This document shows positions 1-8,236 of a DNA stretch of 64,000 nt, piece by piece. Positions within the stretch are counted from its first letter, which is position 1. Every line of letters begins with the position of its first letter. The stretch is from Caballeronia sp. Lep1P3 (GTDB lineage: Bacteria; Pseudomonadota; Gammaproteobacteria; Burkholderiales; Burkholderiaceae), in the NCBI RefSeq assembly GCF_022879595.1, contig NZ_CP084265.1, positions 2,170,001 to 2,234,000 on the forward strand, given 5' to 3'. Both the position numbers and the translations under genes were made by a program. The notes beneath the pieces were generated by a model. The model was not told the DNA's origin, did not search any database, and saw only the letters and a list, made by a program, of their open reading frames with translations.

Positions 1-819
1 GCGGTGCTGATTCTTTTCGCGCTCTACTTCCTGTTCCCCATCTACGTGATGCTGTCGACGTCGTTCAAGGACCTCGACCAGCTTCGCACGGGCAACCTGC
101 TCACGCCGCCGTCGCACTTCACGTTCGCGCCGTGGGTGAAGGCGTGGCAGGAAGCGTGTACCGGCGTGCGTTGCGACGGCATGGAGCCGTTCTTCATGAA
201 CTCCGTGCGCATGGTGATTCCCGCCGTGCTGATCTCCTCGATCGTCGGCGCGTTCAACGGCTACGTGCTCACGCACTGGCGCTTCCGCGGCGCGGACGCG
301 TTCTTCACCATGCTGCTCGTCGGCTGCTTCATTCCGTTTCAGGCAATCCTCTTGCCCATGGCGCGCTTGCAGGGTTTCCTCGGCCTGTCGAACACAACGT
401 CCGGCCTCGTGCTCGTGCATGTGATCTACGGCATCGCGTTCACGACCATGTTCTTCCGCAACTTCTACGTGAGCATTCCGGCTGAACTCGTGAAGGCGGC
501 GCGCATCGACGGCGCGGGCTTCTTCGTGATCTTCACGAAGATTCTGCTGCCCGTGTCGCTGCCGATTTTCATGGTCTGCCTCATCTGGCAGTTCACGCAA
601 ATCTGGAACGACTTCCTGTTCGGCATCGTGTTCTCGGGCGTCGATTCGATGCCGATCACGGTCGCGCTGAACAACCTCGTGAACACGTCGACGGGCGTGA
701 AGGAATACAACGTCGACATGGCGGGCGCGATCATCGCGGCACTGCCGACGATTCTCGTCTACATGATCGCAGGACGCTATTTCGTGCGCGGCCTGACCGC
801 GGGCGCGGTGAAGGGTTGA
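1..819 (+). CDS. Carbohydrate ABC transporter permease (MalG/UgpE type), 5'-truncated by window edge
   Basis: Inner-membrane permease of a binding-protein-dependent sugar importer. The reading frame is open from base 1 and ends with TGA at 817-819. About 272 residues are visible and the family is usually 280-300, so the true start lies just left of the window; the GTG at 4 is probably an internal codon. About six membrane segments can be seen. The cytoplasmic EAA loop that contacts the ATPase is present in the second half, with the core KAARIDGAGFF followed by a leucine/proline-rich helix. The ATPase gene follows 50 bases downstream on the same strand, so the two form one transporter operon. 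The sugar cannot be told from the sequence. Confidence 0.93.
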   Translation, partial: AVLILFALYFLFPIYVMLSTSFKDLDQLRTGNLLTPPSHFTFAPWVKAWQEACTGVRCDGMEPFFMNSVRMVIPAVLISSIVGAFNGYVLTHWRFRGADAFFTMLLVGCFIPFQAILLPMARLQGFLGLSNTTSGLVLVHVIYGIAFTTMFFRNFYVSIPAELVKAARIDGAGFFVIFTKILLPVSLPIFMVCLIWQFTQIWNDFLFGIVFSGVDSMPITVALNNLVNTSTGVKEYNVDMAGAIIAALPTILVYMIAGRYFVRGLTAGAVKG

Positions 820-869
820 GCGCACTGAGACGCGCTTCCCGCTGAAGAGACAACATAGAGGATTCAAGC

Positions 870-1988
870 ATGGCAAGCCTTTCCATCCGTGACGTGTACA
901 AGACCTACCCGAACGGGGTGCCGGTTCTCAAGGGCGTCAACATCGATATCGAGGACGGTCAGTTCCTGATCCTCGTCGGCGGCTCGGGCTGCGGCAAGTC
1001 CACGCTGCTCAACATGATCGCGGGGCTGGAGACCGTGACGAAGGGCGACATCATGATCGACGGCAAGACGGTGAACAACCTCTCGCCGAAAGACCGCGAT
1101 ATCGCGATGGTGTTCCAGTCCTACGCGCTCTACCCTTCCATGAGCGTGCGCGACAACATCTCGTTCGGTCTCAATATCCGCAAGGTGCCGAAGGACGAGC
1201 AGAAGAAGATCGTCGATCGCGTGTCGGAGACGCTGCAGATCGGCCATCTGCTCGACCGCAAGCCGGGGCAGTTGTCGGGCGGCCAGCGTCAGCGCGTCGC
1301 GATGGGCCGCGCGCTCGCCCGCGATCCGGTCATGTTCCTTTTCGACGAGCCGCTGTCGAACCTCGACGCCAAGCTGCGCATCGAAATGCGCTCGGAAATC
1401 AAGCTGCTGCACCAGCGCCTCGGCACGACCATCGTCTACGTGACGCACGACCAGATCGAAGCGATGACGCTCGGCGACCGGATCGCGGTGATGAAAGACG
1501 GCGTCGTGCAGCAATTCGGCGCGCCGCAGGAAATCTACGATTCGCCGTCGAACCTCTTCGTCGCGGGCTTCATCGGCGCGCCGCCGATGAACTTCATCGC
1601 CGGCAAGCTCGTCGATGCGGGCGCGGGCGTCGGCCTGCAACTCGATACGGGCGTCGTGCAGAAAGTGCTGAATCTGCCGTTCGATGCCGCGAAGCTGCGT
1701 GGCAAGGTCGGACAGGACGTGGTGCTCGGCCTGCGTCCGGAGCGCATCACCGATTCGCGCAGCGCGCATAACGTCGCAGACGCGAGCCTGCAACCGATCG
1801 ACGTGCGCGTCGACGTGATCGAGCCGACCGGCCCGGACACGCTCGTGTTCGCGCAGGTGAACGGCAAGCGCATCGTGTCGCGCGTGCATCCGGCGTCGAA
1901 CCCGCAGCCGCTGTCGAACATGACGCTGCTCTTCGACGTCTCGAAGGCCGTGCTGTTCGATCCGCAGACGGAAGAGCGGCTCGCCTGA
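870..1988 (+). CDS. Sugar ABC transporter ATP-binding protein (UgpC/MsmK/MalK type)
   Basis: Cytoplasmic ATPase that powers the sugar importer whose permease lies just upstream; 372 residues, the normal length for MalK-like subunits. The Walker A motif GGSGCGKST is at residues 37-45. It is followed by a Q-loop in the segment MVFQSYALYP, the signature LSGGQRQRVAMGRAL, the Walker B/D-loop FLFDEPLSNLD and the H-loop VTHDQIEAMT. The C-terminal third is the TOBE-like regulatory domain of the MalK group, with the typical GLRPERI segment. The protein ends four residues after a glutamate pair and a terminator-like hairpin follows at 2016-2042. Assignment to the family is firm; the substrate is unknown. 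Confidence 0.97.
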   Translation: MASLSIRDVYKTYPNGVPVLKGVNIDIEDGQFLILVGGSGCGKSTLLNMIAGLETVTKGDIMIDGKTVNNLSPKDRDIAMVFQSYALYPSMSVRDNISFGLNIRKVPKDEQKKIVDRVSETLQIGHLLDRKPGQLSGGQRQRVAMGRALARDPVMFLFDEPLSNLDAKLRIEMRSEIKLLHQRLGTTIVYVTHDQIEAMTLGDRIAVMKDGVVQQFGAPQEIYDSPSNLFVAGFIGAPPMNFIAGKLVDAGAGVGLQLDTGVVQKVLNLPFDAAKLRGKVGQDVVLGLRPERITDSRSAHNVADASLQPIDVRVDVIEPTGPDTLVFAQVNGKRIVSRVHPASNPQPLSNMTLLFDVSKAVLFDPQTEERLA

Positions 1989-2015
1989 TCGCGCTCGTCG
2001 TCTCGTCTGCATCCG

Positions 2016-2042
2016 AAGCCGCGCTTAATGCGCGGCTTTTTT
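2016..2042 (+). terminator. Intrinsic terminator of the sugar ABC transporter operon
   Basis: Nine-base perfect stem (AAGCCGCGC at 2016-2024, GCGCGGCTT at 2030-2038) with a five-base loop, running into a T tract. The 3' arm and T tract are then copied twice more without a matching 5' arm. Confidence 0.85.
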
Positions 2043-2107
2043 CTTGCCTTGCGCTCAATGCGCGGCTTTTTCTTGCGCCGCACGCAATGCGCGGCTTCTT
2101 CTTTGCG
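2027..2107 (+). repeat. Three tandem copies of a terminator 3' arm
   Basis: The string AATGCGCGGCTT followed by a pyrimidine tract occurs at about 2028, 2058 and 2086, roughly 28-30 bases apart. Only the first copy has the complementary arm upstream. This looks like local slippage duplication of the terminator's right half. It also creates a spurious in-frame extension of the downstream peptidase (repeated MRGFF), so the peptidase start should not be placed here. Confidence 0.75.
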
Positions 2108-2168
2108 TCGCGCCAACGAGCGGATGCGGCACAATCAGCGTTTCGCTTTTCCGGATGTGCCGCACCTC

Positions 2169-4295
2169 ATGTCTTTTCTCTCCGATCACCCCGCCCTCCT
2201 CTGGCCGCAAGCCAGCGATTCCGATCCGTTCATCGGCCTCGAAGCGCTGGACGACGCCCGCGTGCAAGCCTGGATCGATGCGCAGAATCGCCGCACCGAA
2301 GCCGCCTTCGGCCAAACGCCCGCTGCCCGCGCGCTCGCGACGCGGCTCGAAAAGGCGTACACGTCGCAGGATCGCATCGTCACCTGCTCGCGCTACGGCG
2401 ACTGGGCATACAACACATGGCAGGACGACGCGCATCCGCTCGGTATCGTGCGGCGCGCGCCGTGGCAGACGTGGCTCGACGGCAAGCCGGAATGGGACAT
2501 CGTCCTCGACGTCGATGCGCTCGACATCAACACGAGCCCCGACGACGACACGCGCTGGGCGCTCTCCGATTTCGACATGCTCTATCCCGGCTACGATCGC
2601 GCGCTGGTTTCGTTTTCGCCGGGCGGATCGGATGCGTGCATCGTGCGCGAATTCGATATCACGACGCGCCGCTTCGTTGACGATGGCTTCGCGCTGCCGG
2701 ACGTCGGCAAGCACGACATTTCCTGGATCGACCGCGACACCGTCTATGTCGGCTGGGACGACAGCAAGACGAACGCGCGCCCCGCGCTGACGACATCGGG
2801 CTTTCCGCGTGAAGCGCGGCGCTGGCGGCGAGGCACGCCGCTCGCGGGCGCGCCGGTGGTTTTCGAGGGTAAGCGCCGTGACGTGTCGGCGGGCGCGGAC
2901 TACGATCCGCTCGAAAAGCTCCATCTCGCCTCGCGCGCCGTGACGTTCTACGACACGCTGCAGTACTGGCTCGACGAAACCACGAACGAATGGCAGCAAT
3001 ACGATTTGCCGCCGCATGTGGAAATCGAGCACTGGAACGGCTGGCTCTTCGTGACGCCGCGCAAGCAATGGAACGCGGGCGGCCGCCGTTACGCAGCCGG
3101 ATCGCTGACCGTGATCCGGCGCGACGCGTTTCTCGCCGGCTCGCGCGATTTCACCGCGCTCTTCACGCCGGCCGAGCGTCGAGTGCTCGCGGGCATCGAT
3201 TTCACGAAGCACTGGCTCATCGTCTCGCAAATGGACGACGGCACGCCGCGCGTCACGCTCTGGCGCCCGCCTGCGGATGCCACAGCCGCCTGGGAATCGC
3301 GCGAGTTCGCGTTGCCCGAGGCGAGCCAGTCCTACGTCGATTCGATCGACAGCGAGCGCGACGACACGGTGCTCATCCACGTCGAGCACTTTCTGACGCC
3401 GCCGTCGCTTTATCACGCCGATTTCGCGAGCGACGCCGCCTGGACGCTGCTCGCGCGCCTGCCCGCCCAGTTCGACGCGACGGGGCTGAGCGCCGTGCGC
3501 CGCCATGCCATCGCGCGCGACGGCGAGCGCATTCCCTACTGGCTGATCGGCCGCGATGTCGACGCGGAGCGCATCGCCGGGCCGCGCCCCTGCCTGCTCT
3601 ACGGCTATGGCGGCTTCGAAGTCGCGCTCGATCCGAGCTACGACGCGACGACCGGCATCGCGTGGCTCGAACGCGGCGGCCTCTACGCGGTCGCCAACAT
3701 CCGCGGCGGCGGCGAGTTCGGCCCGCAATGGCATCAGGCGGCGCTGCGCGAAAACCGCCAAGTCTCGTTCGACGATTTCGTCGCGGTCGCCGAGGCGCTC
3801 GTCGAAACGGGCGTGACGACTGCGAGACAGCTCGCGATTCGCGGCGGCAGCAACGGCGGCCTGCTCACCGCCGCGTGCATGGTCCAGCGGCCCGAGTGCT
3901 TCGGCGCGGTGCTGTCCGAGGTGCCGCTCGTCGACATGGCGCGCTTTCATCGGCTGTTGCAGGGCGCATCGTGGATCGACGAATACGGCGATCCCGACGA
4001 TCCCGCCGATCTTCGTCATCTGATCGCGTATTCGCCGTATCACAACGTGAAGGCCGATGCCGCCTATCCGCCGGCGCTGTTCACGTCATCCACGAGCGAC
4101 GACCGCGTGCATCCCGGCCACGCGCGCAAGATGGTCGCGAAGATGCAGGCGCAGGGACACGCGAACGTCTGGTATCAGGAAACCGGCGAAGGCGGCCACG
4201 GCGCGGGCGTCGAGCCGCAGGCGGTCGCGCAGGCGGAAGCGTCGGCGTTCACTTTTCTTGCCTCGATGATCGGACCGCTGCCCGAAGGCGACTGA
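2169..4295 (+). CDS. Prolyl oligopeptidase family serine peptidase (S9A)
   Basis: Cytoplasmic-type serine peptidase that cleaves short peptides, classically after proline; 708 residues from the ATG at 2169. A longer in-frame reading back to 2028 crosses the terminator repeats and is rejected. The N-terminal two thirds should form the beta-propeller and the C-terminal third the alpha/beta hydrolase. The nucleophile elbow GGSNGG has serine at residue 561. The acid is in the segment TSSTSDDRVHPGH and the histidine in EGGHGAG near the C-terminus. The segment YGYGGFE and the oxyanion-side NIRGGGEFG are typical of the family. It stands alone between the ABC operon and the hairpin-rich gap. No signal peptide is visible. 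Confidence 0.95.
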   Translation: MSFLSDHPALLWPQASDSDPFIGLEALDDARVQAWIDAQNRRTEAAFGQTPAARALATRLEKAYTSQDRIVTCSRYGDWAYNTWQDDAHPLGIVRRAPWQTWLDGKPEWDIVLDVDALDINTSPDDDTRWALSDFDMLYPGYDRALVSFSPGGSDACIVREFDITTRRFVDDGFALPDVGKHDISWIDRDTVYVGWDDSKTNARPALTTSGFPREARRWRRGTPLAGAPVVFEGKRRDVSAGADYDPLEKLHLASRAVTFYDTLQYWLDETTNEWQQYDLPPHVEIEHWNGWLFVTPRKQWNAGGRRYAAGSLTVIRRDAFLAGSRDFTALFTPAERRVLAGIDFTKHWLIVSQMDDGTPRVTLWRPPADATAAWESREFALPEASQSYVDSIDSERDDTVLIHVEHFLTPPSLYHADFASDAAWTLLARLPAQFDATGLSAVRRHAIARDGERIPYWLIGRDVDAERIAGPRPCLLYGYGGFEVALDPSYDATTGIAWLERGGLYAVANIRGGGEFGPQWHQAALRENRQVSFDDFVAVAEALVETGVTTARQLAIRGGSNGGLLTAACMVQRPECFGAVLSEVPLVDMARFHRLLQGASWIDEYGDPDDPADLRHLIAYSPYHNVKADAAYPPALFTSSTSDDRVHPGHARKMVAKMQAQGHANVWYQETGEGGHGAGVEPQAVAQAEASAFTFLASMIGPLPEGD

Positions 4296-4409
4296 CTGCG
4301 CGGAAGGGCGCAAAACGCGCAACAGAGCGCTTCGGCGAACGGGCATCGGCGCCTTACGATTCGAATTCGTTCGATATAGACGGCCTTACAGCCGGCCTAT
4401 GATTCAAAC

Positions 4410-4798
4410 ACTCCTTGTTGCTTTCGGCGGTCGTCTTCCTGGACAAAAGCGGCCGCCGATCGTGAAGCGAACCGGCAGTGGACAGCGCCGGTTCTCAAAC
4501 AGGAGTAGTTCGAAGTACTGGCTTTTGACCGAACCGATCCGGAACGCCTTTGACCCAGAAATTCCCGATCATCGAGCATGAGGAGACGCCTATTGCCCAA
4601 ACCGAATCGAGCGAGTATTCACCTTTGACCCTGTTGAATACTGCCAGCATGAGACGAGCGCGTGTCCGCTTCTGACCCAGGCGGACACCGTACAAAACAA
4701 GGCTCGACCAGCATGCACTTCTGACCCGAGCGCATGCTGAATTCGATCCAGAAACACCTTTGACTCAAACTGACCTCGCCATCGCGCGAGGTTTTTTT
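4410..4798 (+). ncRNA. Candidate structured RNA: array of hairpins with a repeated C-Y-T-Y-TGACCC loop
   Basis: A gene-free gap holds a chain of inverted repeats ending in an intrinsic terminator on this strand. Two hairpins come first: 4424-4459, and 4469-4494 with arms GAACCGGC/GCCGGTTC. Six copies of a loop motif follow, at 4522, 4547, 4622, 4669, 4718 and 4757: CTTTTGACC, CCTTTGACCC twice, CTTCTGACCC twice and CCTTTGACTC. Five copies sit in hairpin loops whose stems are unrelated in sequence: GTTCG/CGAAC, GATC-C-GGAA/TTCC-C-GATC, AGTATTC/GAATACT, GTGTCCGC/GCGGACAC and CAGCATGC/GCATGCTG. The sixth has at most a weak stem. A possible -10 box TATGAT is at 4398-4403 with no good -35, so the 5' end is a guess. 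No protein-coding reading of the array is convincing. I do not recognise the family. Confidence 0.6.
4774..4798 (+). terminator. Intrinsic terminator closing the hairpin array
   Basis: Six-base stem CCTCGC (4774-4779) with GCGAGG (4786-4791), followed directly by seven Ts. It works on the + strand only, since the opposite strand has no T run here. It therefore ends the candidate RNA and not the leftward MFS gene. Confidence 0.85.
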
Positions 4799-4841
4799 CG
4801 GCTATCGCTTTTTTTGCAGCTTCAAAGCGCGACGCCTCGCG

Positions 4842-6053
4842 TCAAACCCGCGCGGGCGCCGCGTGCGAGCGCATGACCAGCATGCGTCCGGCGAACGTGA
4901 GCACGCCGCACACGCCGATCACGATGCCCATGCCATGCGGCGACACATCGTGGAAAAGCCCGACCGCGAGGCTCGCCAGCGCGCCGAGCGCAAGCTGCAT
5001 CGCGCCGAAGACCGCCGCAGCCGCGCCGGCGTTGCGCGGGTAACGGTGCATCAGCTCGGTCGTGCAGTTGGCCGACAGCAGTCCGACCACGCCGACCACG
5101 AAAAAGAGGCTCGCCACGATCGACCACAAGCCGCCCCATCCCGTAAGCGAAACCAGCGCGACCGCGATGGCCGCCGCCACGCTCACGAACGCCGCGCCGG
5201 AAATCATCTTCAGCGCGCCGAGCCGCCCGACGAGCTTCGTGTTTAGCACGTTGCCGCCGATGATCCCGACGATATTCAGCCCGAAAAGCAGCCCATAGTG
5301 CTGCGGCTTGACGTGAAAGTAGTCGATATAGACGAAGGGCGTCGCGGTGATGTAGGCGAACATCGACGCGAACGCCATGCCGCCGCAGAGTACGTGGCCC
5401 CACGTCACGGAATCGGTCAGAAGATGCCCGTAGGCCGCGAACGACTTGCCGAGCGCCGCGCCCGCGCGCTTTTCCTTGGGCCAGGTTTCCGGCACGCGCA
5501 GGAACGCGGTCACCGCACAGACCGCGCCGAAGAGCGTGAGCGCGACGAACACCACGCGCCAGCCGCCGAGCAGCAGCAATTGCCCGCCGATCAGCGGCGC
5601 GAGCAAGGGGCCGATCGACGTGACGATGGATAGCATCGAGAGAACGCGGGCCGCGTCGGTCGGCTCGTGGGCGTCGCGGGCGATCGCGCGGGACAGCACC
5701 GAAGCAGCGCCCGCGCCGAGCGCCTGCAAGAAGCGCACGAAAACGAGCGCGTCGATGGAAAAGGCCGCCGCGCAGCCGATGCTCGCGAGCGCGTACAGCG
5801 CAATGCCGCCGAGCAGGATGGGCCGTCGGCCGTAGGCATCGGAAAGCGGGCCGTAGAGCAGCATGCCGAACGAGAAGCCGAACATGAAGCTCGTAAGCGT
5901 GCCCTGCGCCGCGGCGGGACTCGTGCCGAAGGCGGCCGCGAGCGACGGCAGGCTCGGCAGATACATGTCGATGGACAGCGGGCCGCACGCGGCGAGCGCC
6001 CCGAGCAACAGAATCAGCCGGCCATCGGGCCGGCGACGGGTGGTGTCTGACAT
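4842..6053 (-). CDS. Bcr/CflA-type multidrug efflux MFS transporter
   Basis: Inner-membrane drug:proton antiporter of the DHA1 group, 403 residues from the ATG at 6053 (MSDTTRRRPDGR). About twelve membrane segments can be read. The first periplasmic loop carries the SIDMYLPSLP motif typical of Bcr/CflA. The loop between segments 2 and 3 has the MFS motif A form GPLSDAYGRRP. A frame open far upstream (to 6725) is only a GC-driven extension. The gene is transcribed towards the hairpin array and no terminator of its own is obvious. Substrate unknown; bicyclomycin, sulfonamide or chloramphenicol export is known for relatives only. Confidence 0.94.
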   Translation of the reverse strand: MSDTTRRRPDGRLILLLGALAACGPLSIDMYLPSLPSLAAAFGTSPAAAQGTLTSFMFGFSFGMLLYGPLSDAYGRRPILLGGIALYALASIGCAAAFSIDALVFVRFLQALGAGAASVLSRAIARDAHEPTDAARVLSMLSIVTSIGPLLAPLIGGQLLLLGGWRVVFVALTLFGAVCAVTAFLRVPETWPKEKRAGAALGKSFAAYGHLLTDSVTWGHVLCGGMAFASMFAYITATPFVYIDYFHVKPQHYGLLFGLNIVGIIGGNVLNTKLVGRLGALKMISGAAFVSVAAAIAVALVSLTGWGGLWSIVASLFFVVGVVGLLSANCTTELMHRYPRNAGAAAAVFGAMQLALGALASLAVGLFHDVSPHGMGIVIGVCGVLTFAGRMLVMRSHAAPARV

Positions 6054-6236
6054 CGATTGAGCAAGGAAGGAAAACGGGAGGTGCTTCGCGGCCTTTTTTG
6101 CTGCTATTCGCTGCTTTTCACTGCGATTCACTGCTTCGATGCTGTCGGCGTTGAAAGCGAGCAACCATTGTACGCGAGCCTCGGATCGATTCCGGCGCGC
6201 TAAGCTCGCCGTTGTTCCTTTCGCTTGCCGGACGAA

Positions 6237-6716
6237 ATGACTGCCTTTCTGCTGATCTGGAGCCCGAAGAAGTGGCCGTGGCCCGAATTGCCCGATGTCG
6301 CGCGCCGCGTCGCCGCGGGCGAAGCCGTCGCCGACGTCTGGGGCTGCGGCACCGCGCGCGGTCTCATGCCGGGCGATCGGGTGTTCGTGCATCGCGTATC
6401 GCAGGAACCGAAAGGCGTGTTCGCGTCCGGCTTCGTCACGCGCGCGCCCTACGAAGTGCCCGACGCGCGGGCGAAACGCGGCTATCGGCTCTGCATCGAC
6501 TTCGTGTACGACTGGCTCGTCGATGCGACCGAGCGCGTCGTCGTCACGCGCGACGAATTGCGCGCGCATCCTTTTTCGATGCAGACGTGGGACGCGCAAA
6601 GCTCCGGCACGATCATCAAGCCGATGGCCGAAGGCGCGCTCGAAAAGCTGTGGACCGCGCGCACGGGGCGGCGCGCGCTTTGTTTCCCCGAACCGGCGAC
6701 GCCGGACCGCGCCTGA
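6237..6716 (+). CDS. EVE/PUA-like domain protein of unknown function
   Basis: A 159-residue cytoplasmic protein from the ATG at 6237; an upstream TTG at 6225 is possible but less likely. The opening [14 protein letters not shown], the later segment [22 protein letters not shown] and an overall small beta-barrel pattern resemble EVE/PUA-like domains, some of which read modified nucleic acid bases and are found fused to HNH or restriction nucleases. Here the domain is alone and no nuclease lies beside it. It is divergent from the MFS gene (183-base gap) and 214 bases upstream of hemL. The fold assignment is moderate and the function is unknown. Confidence 0.7.
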   Translation: MTAFLLIWSPKKWPWPELPDVARRVAAGEAVADVWGCGTARGLMPGDRVFVHRVSQEPKGVFASGFVTRAPYEVPDARAKRGYRLCIDFVYDWLVDATERVVVTRDELRAHPFSMQTWDAQSSGTIIKPMAEGALEKLWTARTGRRALCFPEPATPDRA

Positions 6717-6930
6717 AACCGGCACCGGCGACGCGCCAGCCGCGAACCGGCCTAACCGCCCCCGCCCGCTCGCAACGACTCCGGTACAATTTCGGCAACA
6801 ATCGTCGCGCCGGACCGCGCATCGCAGTGCGCTTCAGAAGCCTTTCTCGCCGTGCTGCGCCGCGCTTTTCGCTCATCGCGAACGCCCGTCCCGCGCGTCT
6901 TGCATCCACTTTCAGCGCAGGTCCTCATCC

Positions 6931-8214
6931 ATGTCCAAGAATCAAGCTCTCTTCGAACGCGCGCAGCAAACCATTCCGGGCGGCGTCAATTCGCCGGTGC
7001 GCGCGTTTCGTTCGGTCGGCGGCACGCCGCGCTTCATCGAGCGCGCGCAAGGCGCCTATTTCTGGGATGCCGAGGGCAAGCGCTATATCGACTACATCGG
7101 CTCGTGGGGTCCGATGATTCTCGGCCACGTCCATCCCGAAGTGCTCGAAGCGGTGCAGCGCGTCCTCGCCGACGGCTTCTCGTTCGGCGCGCCGACCGAA
7201 GCGGAAATCGAGATCGCGGAGGAAATCTGCAAGCTCGTGCCGTCCATCGAGCAGGTTCGCATGGTCTCGTCCGGCACCGAAGCGACGATGAGCGCGCTGC
7301 GTCTCGCGCGCGGCTTCACGAACCGCAGCCGCATCGTCAAGTTCGAGGGCTGCTATCACGGTCACGCGGACAGTCTGCTCGTCAAGGCCGGTTCCGGATT
7401 GCTGACGTTCGGCAACCCGACGTCGGCGGGCGTCCCCGCGGACATCGCCAAACATACGACGGTGCTCGAATACAACAACGTCGAGCAACTGAACGAAGCG
7501 TTCGCGGCGTTCGGCGCGGAGATCGCCTCGGTGATCGTCGAGCCGGTCGCCGGCAACATGAACCTCGTGCGCGCGACGCCCGAGTTCCTCGCCGCGCTGC
7601 GCGAGCGCTGCGACGAGTACGGCGCGGTGCTGATTTTCGACGAAGTGATGTGCGGCTTTCGCGTGGCGCTCGGCGGCGCACAGCAGGTATACGGCATCCG
7701 GCCGGACCTCACGTGTCTCGGCAAGGTCATCGGCGGCGGCATGCCGGCGGCCGCGTTCGGCGGGCGTCGCGACATCATGGCGCATCTCGCGCCGCTCGGC
7801 GGCGTCTATCAGGCGGGCACGCTGTCGGGCAATCCGATCGCGGTCGCGGCCGGCCTGAAAACGCTGCAACTGATCCAGCGCGACGGCTTCTACGACGATC
7901 TCGCGAATCAGACGCGCAAGCTCGCCGATGGCCTCACGTCCGCCGCGCGCGAGGCGAACGTGCCGTTTAGCGCCGATGCCATCGGCGGCATGTTCGGCCT
8001 CTACTTCATGGACACGGTGCCGGAGAGCTTCGCGCAGATCGCGCACGGCGACACGAAGCGCTTCAACGCGTTCTTCCACGCGATGCTCGATGCGGGCGTG
8101 TATTTCGCGCCGTCCGCGTTCGAAGCGGGCTTCGTTTCGAGCGCCCACGACGACGCGGTGATCGGCGCCACGCTCGATGCGGCGCGCGGCGCGTTCGCGT
8201 CGCTCGCGGCCTGA
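6931..8214 (+). CDS. hemL: Glutamate-1-semialdehyde 2,1-aminomutase
   Basis: PLP enzyme of the C5 heme pathway that converts glutamate-1-semialdehyde to 5-aminolevulinate in the cytoplasm; 427 residues, the usual length. The start ATG at 6931 gives the family's typical opening [18 protein letters not shown], and the long upstream frame is an artefact. The PLP lysine is residue 265 in [17 protein letters not shown], matching the known position in the family. [15 protein letters not shown] holds the cofactor phosphate. A candidate -10 box TACAAT lies at 6785-6790. ribD begins 22 bases downstream, so hemL may be co-transcribed with the riboflavin genes. Confidence 0.98.
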   Translation: MSKNQALFERAQQTIPGGVNSPVRAFRSVGGTPRFIERAQGAYFWDAEGKRYIDYIGSWGPMILGHVHPEVLEAVQRVLADGFSFGAPTEAEIEIAEEICKLVPSIEQVRMVSSGTEATMSALRLARGFTNRSRIVKFEGCYHGHADSLLVKAGSGLLTFGNPTSAGVPADIAKHTTVLEYNNVEQLNEAFAAFGAEIASVIVEPVAGNMNLVRATPEFLAALRERCDEYGAVLIFDEVMCGFRVALGGAQQVYGIRPDLTCLGKVIGGGMPAAAFGGRRDIMAHLAPLGGVYQAGTLSGNPIAVAAGLKTLQLIQRDGFYDDLANQTRKLADGLTSAAREANVPFSADAIGGMFGLYFMDTVPESFAQIAHGDTKRFNAFFHAMLDAGVYFAPSAFEAGFVSSAHDDAVIGATLDAARGAFASLAA

Positions 8215-8236
8215 CGCCGTCGATCGGGCCGCCGCG

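Noticed and set aside
2055..4043. 662-codon leftward open frame opposite the prolyl oligopeptidase
   Set aside because: Composition is the Arg/His/Ala-rich pattern of a GC-rich antisense shadow; the + strand frame has full family motifs.
4500..4770. Repeated TTTGACC copies as stacked -35 promoter boxes or operator half-sites
   Set aside because: Two of the copies read TCTGACC, spacing is irregular, and the self-complementary but unrelated stems around the copies fit an RNA structure better.
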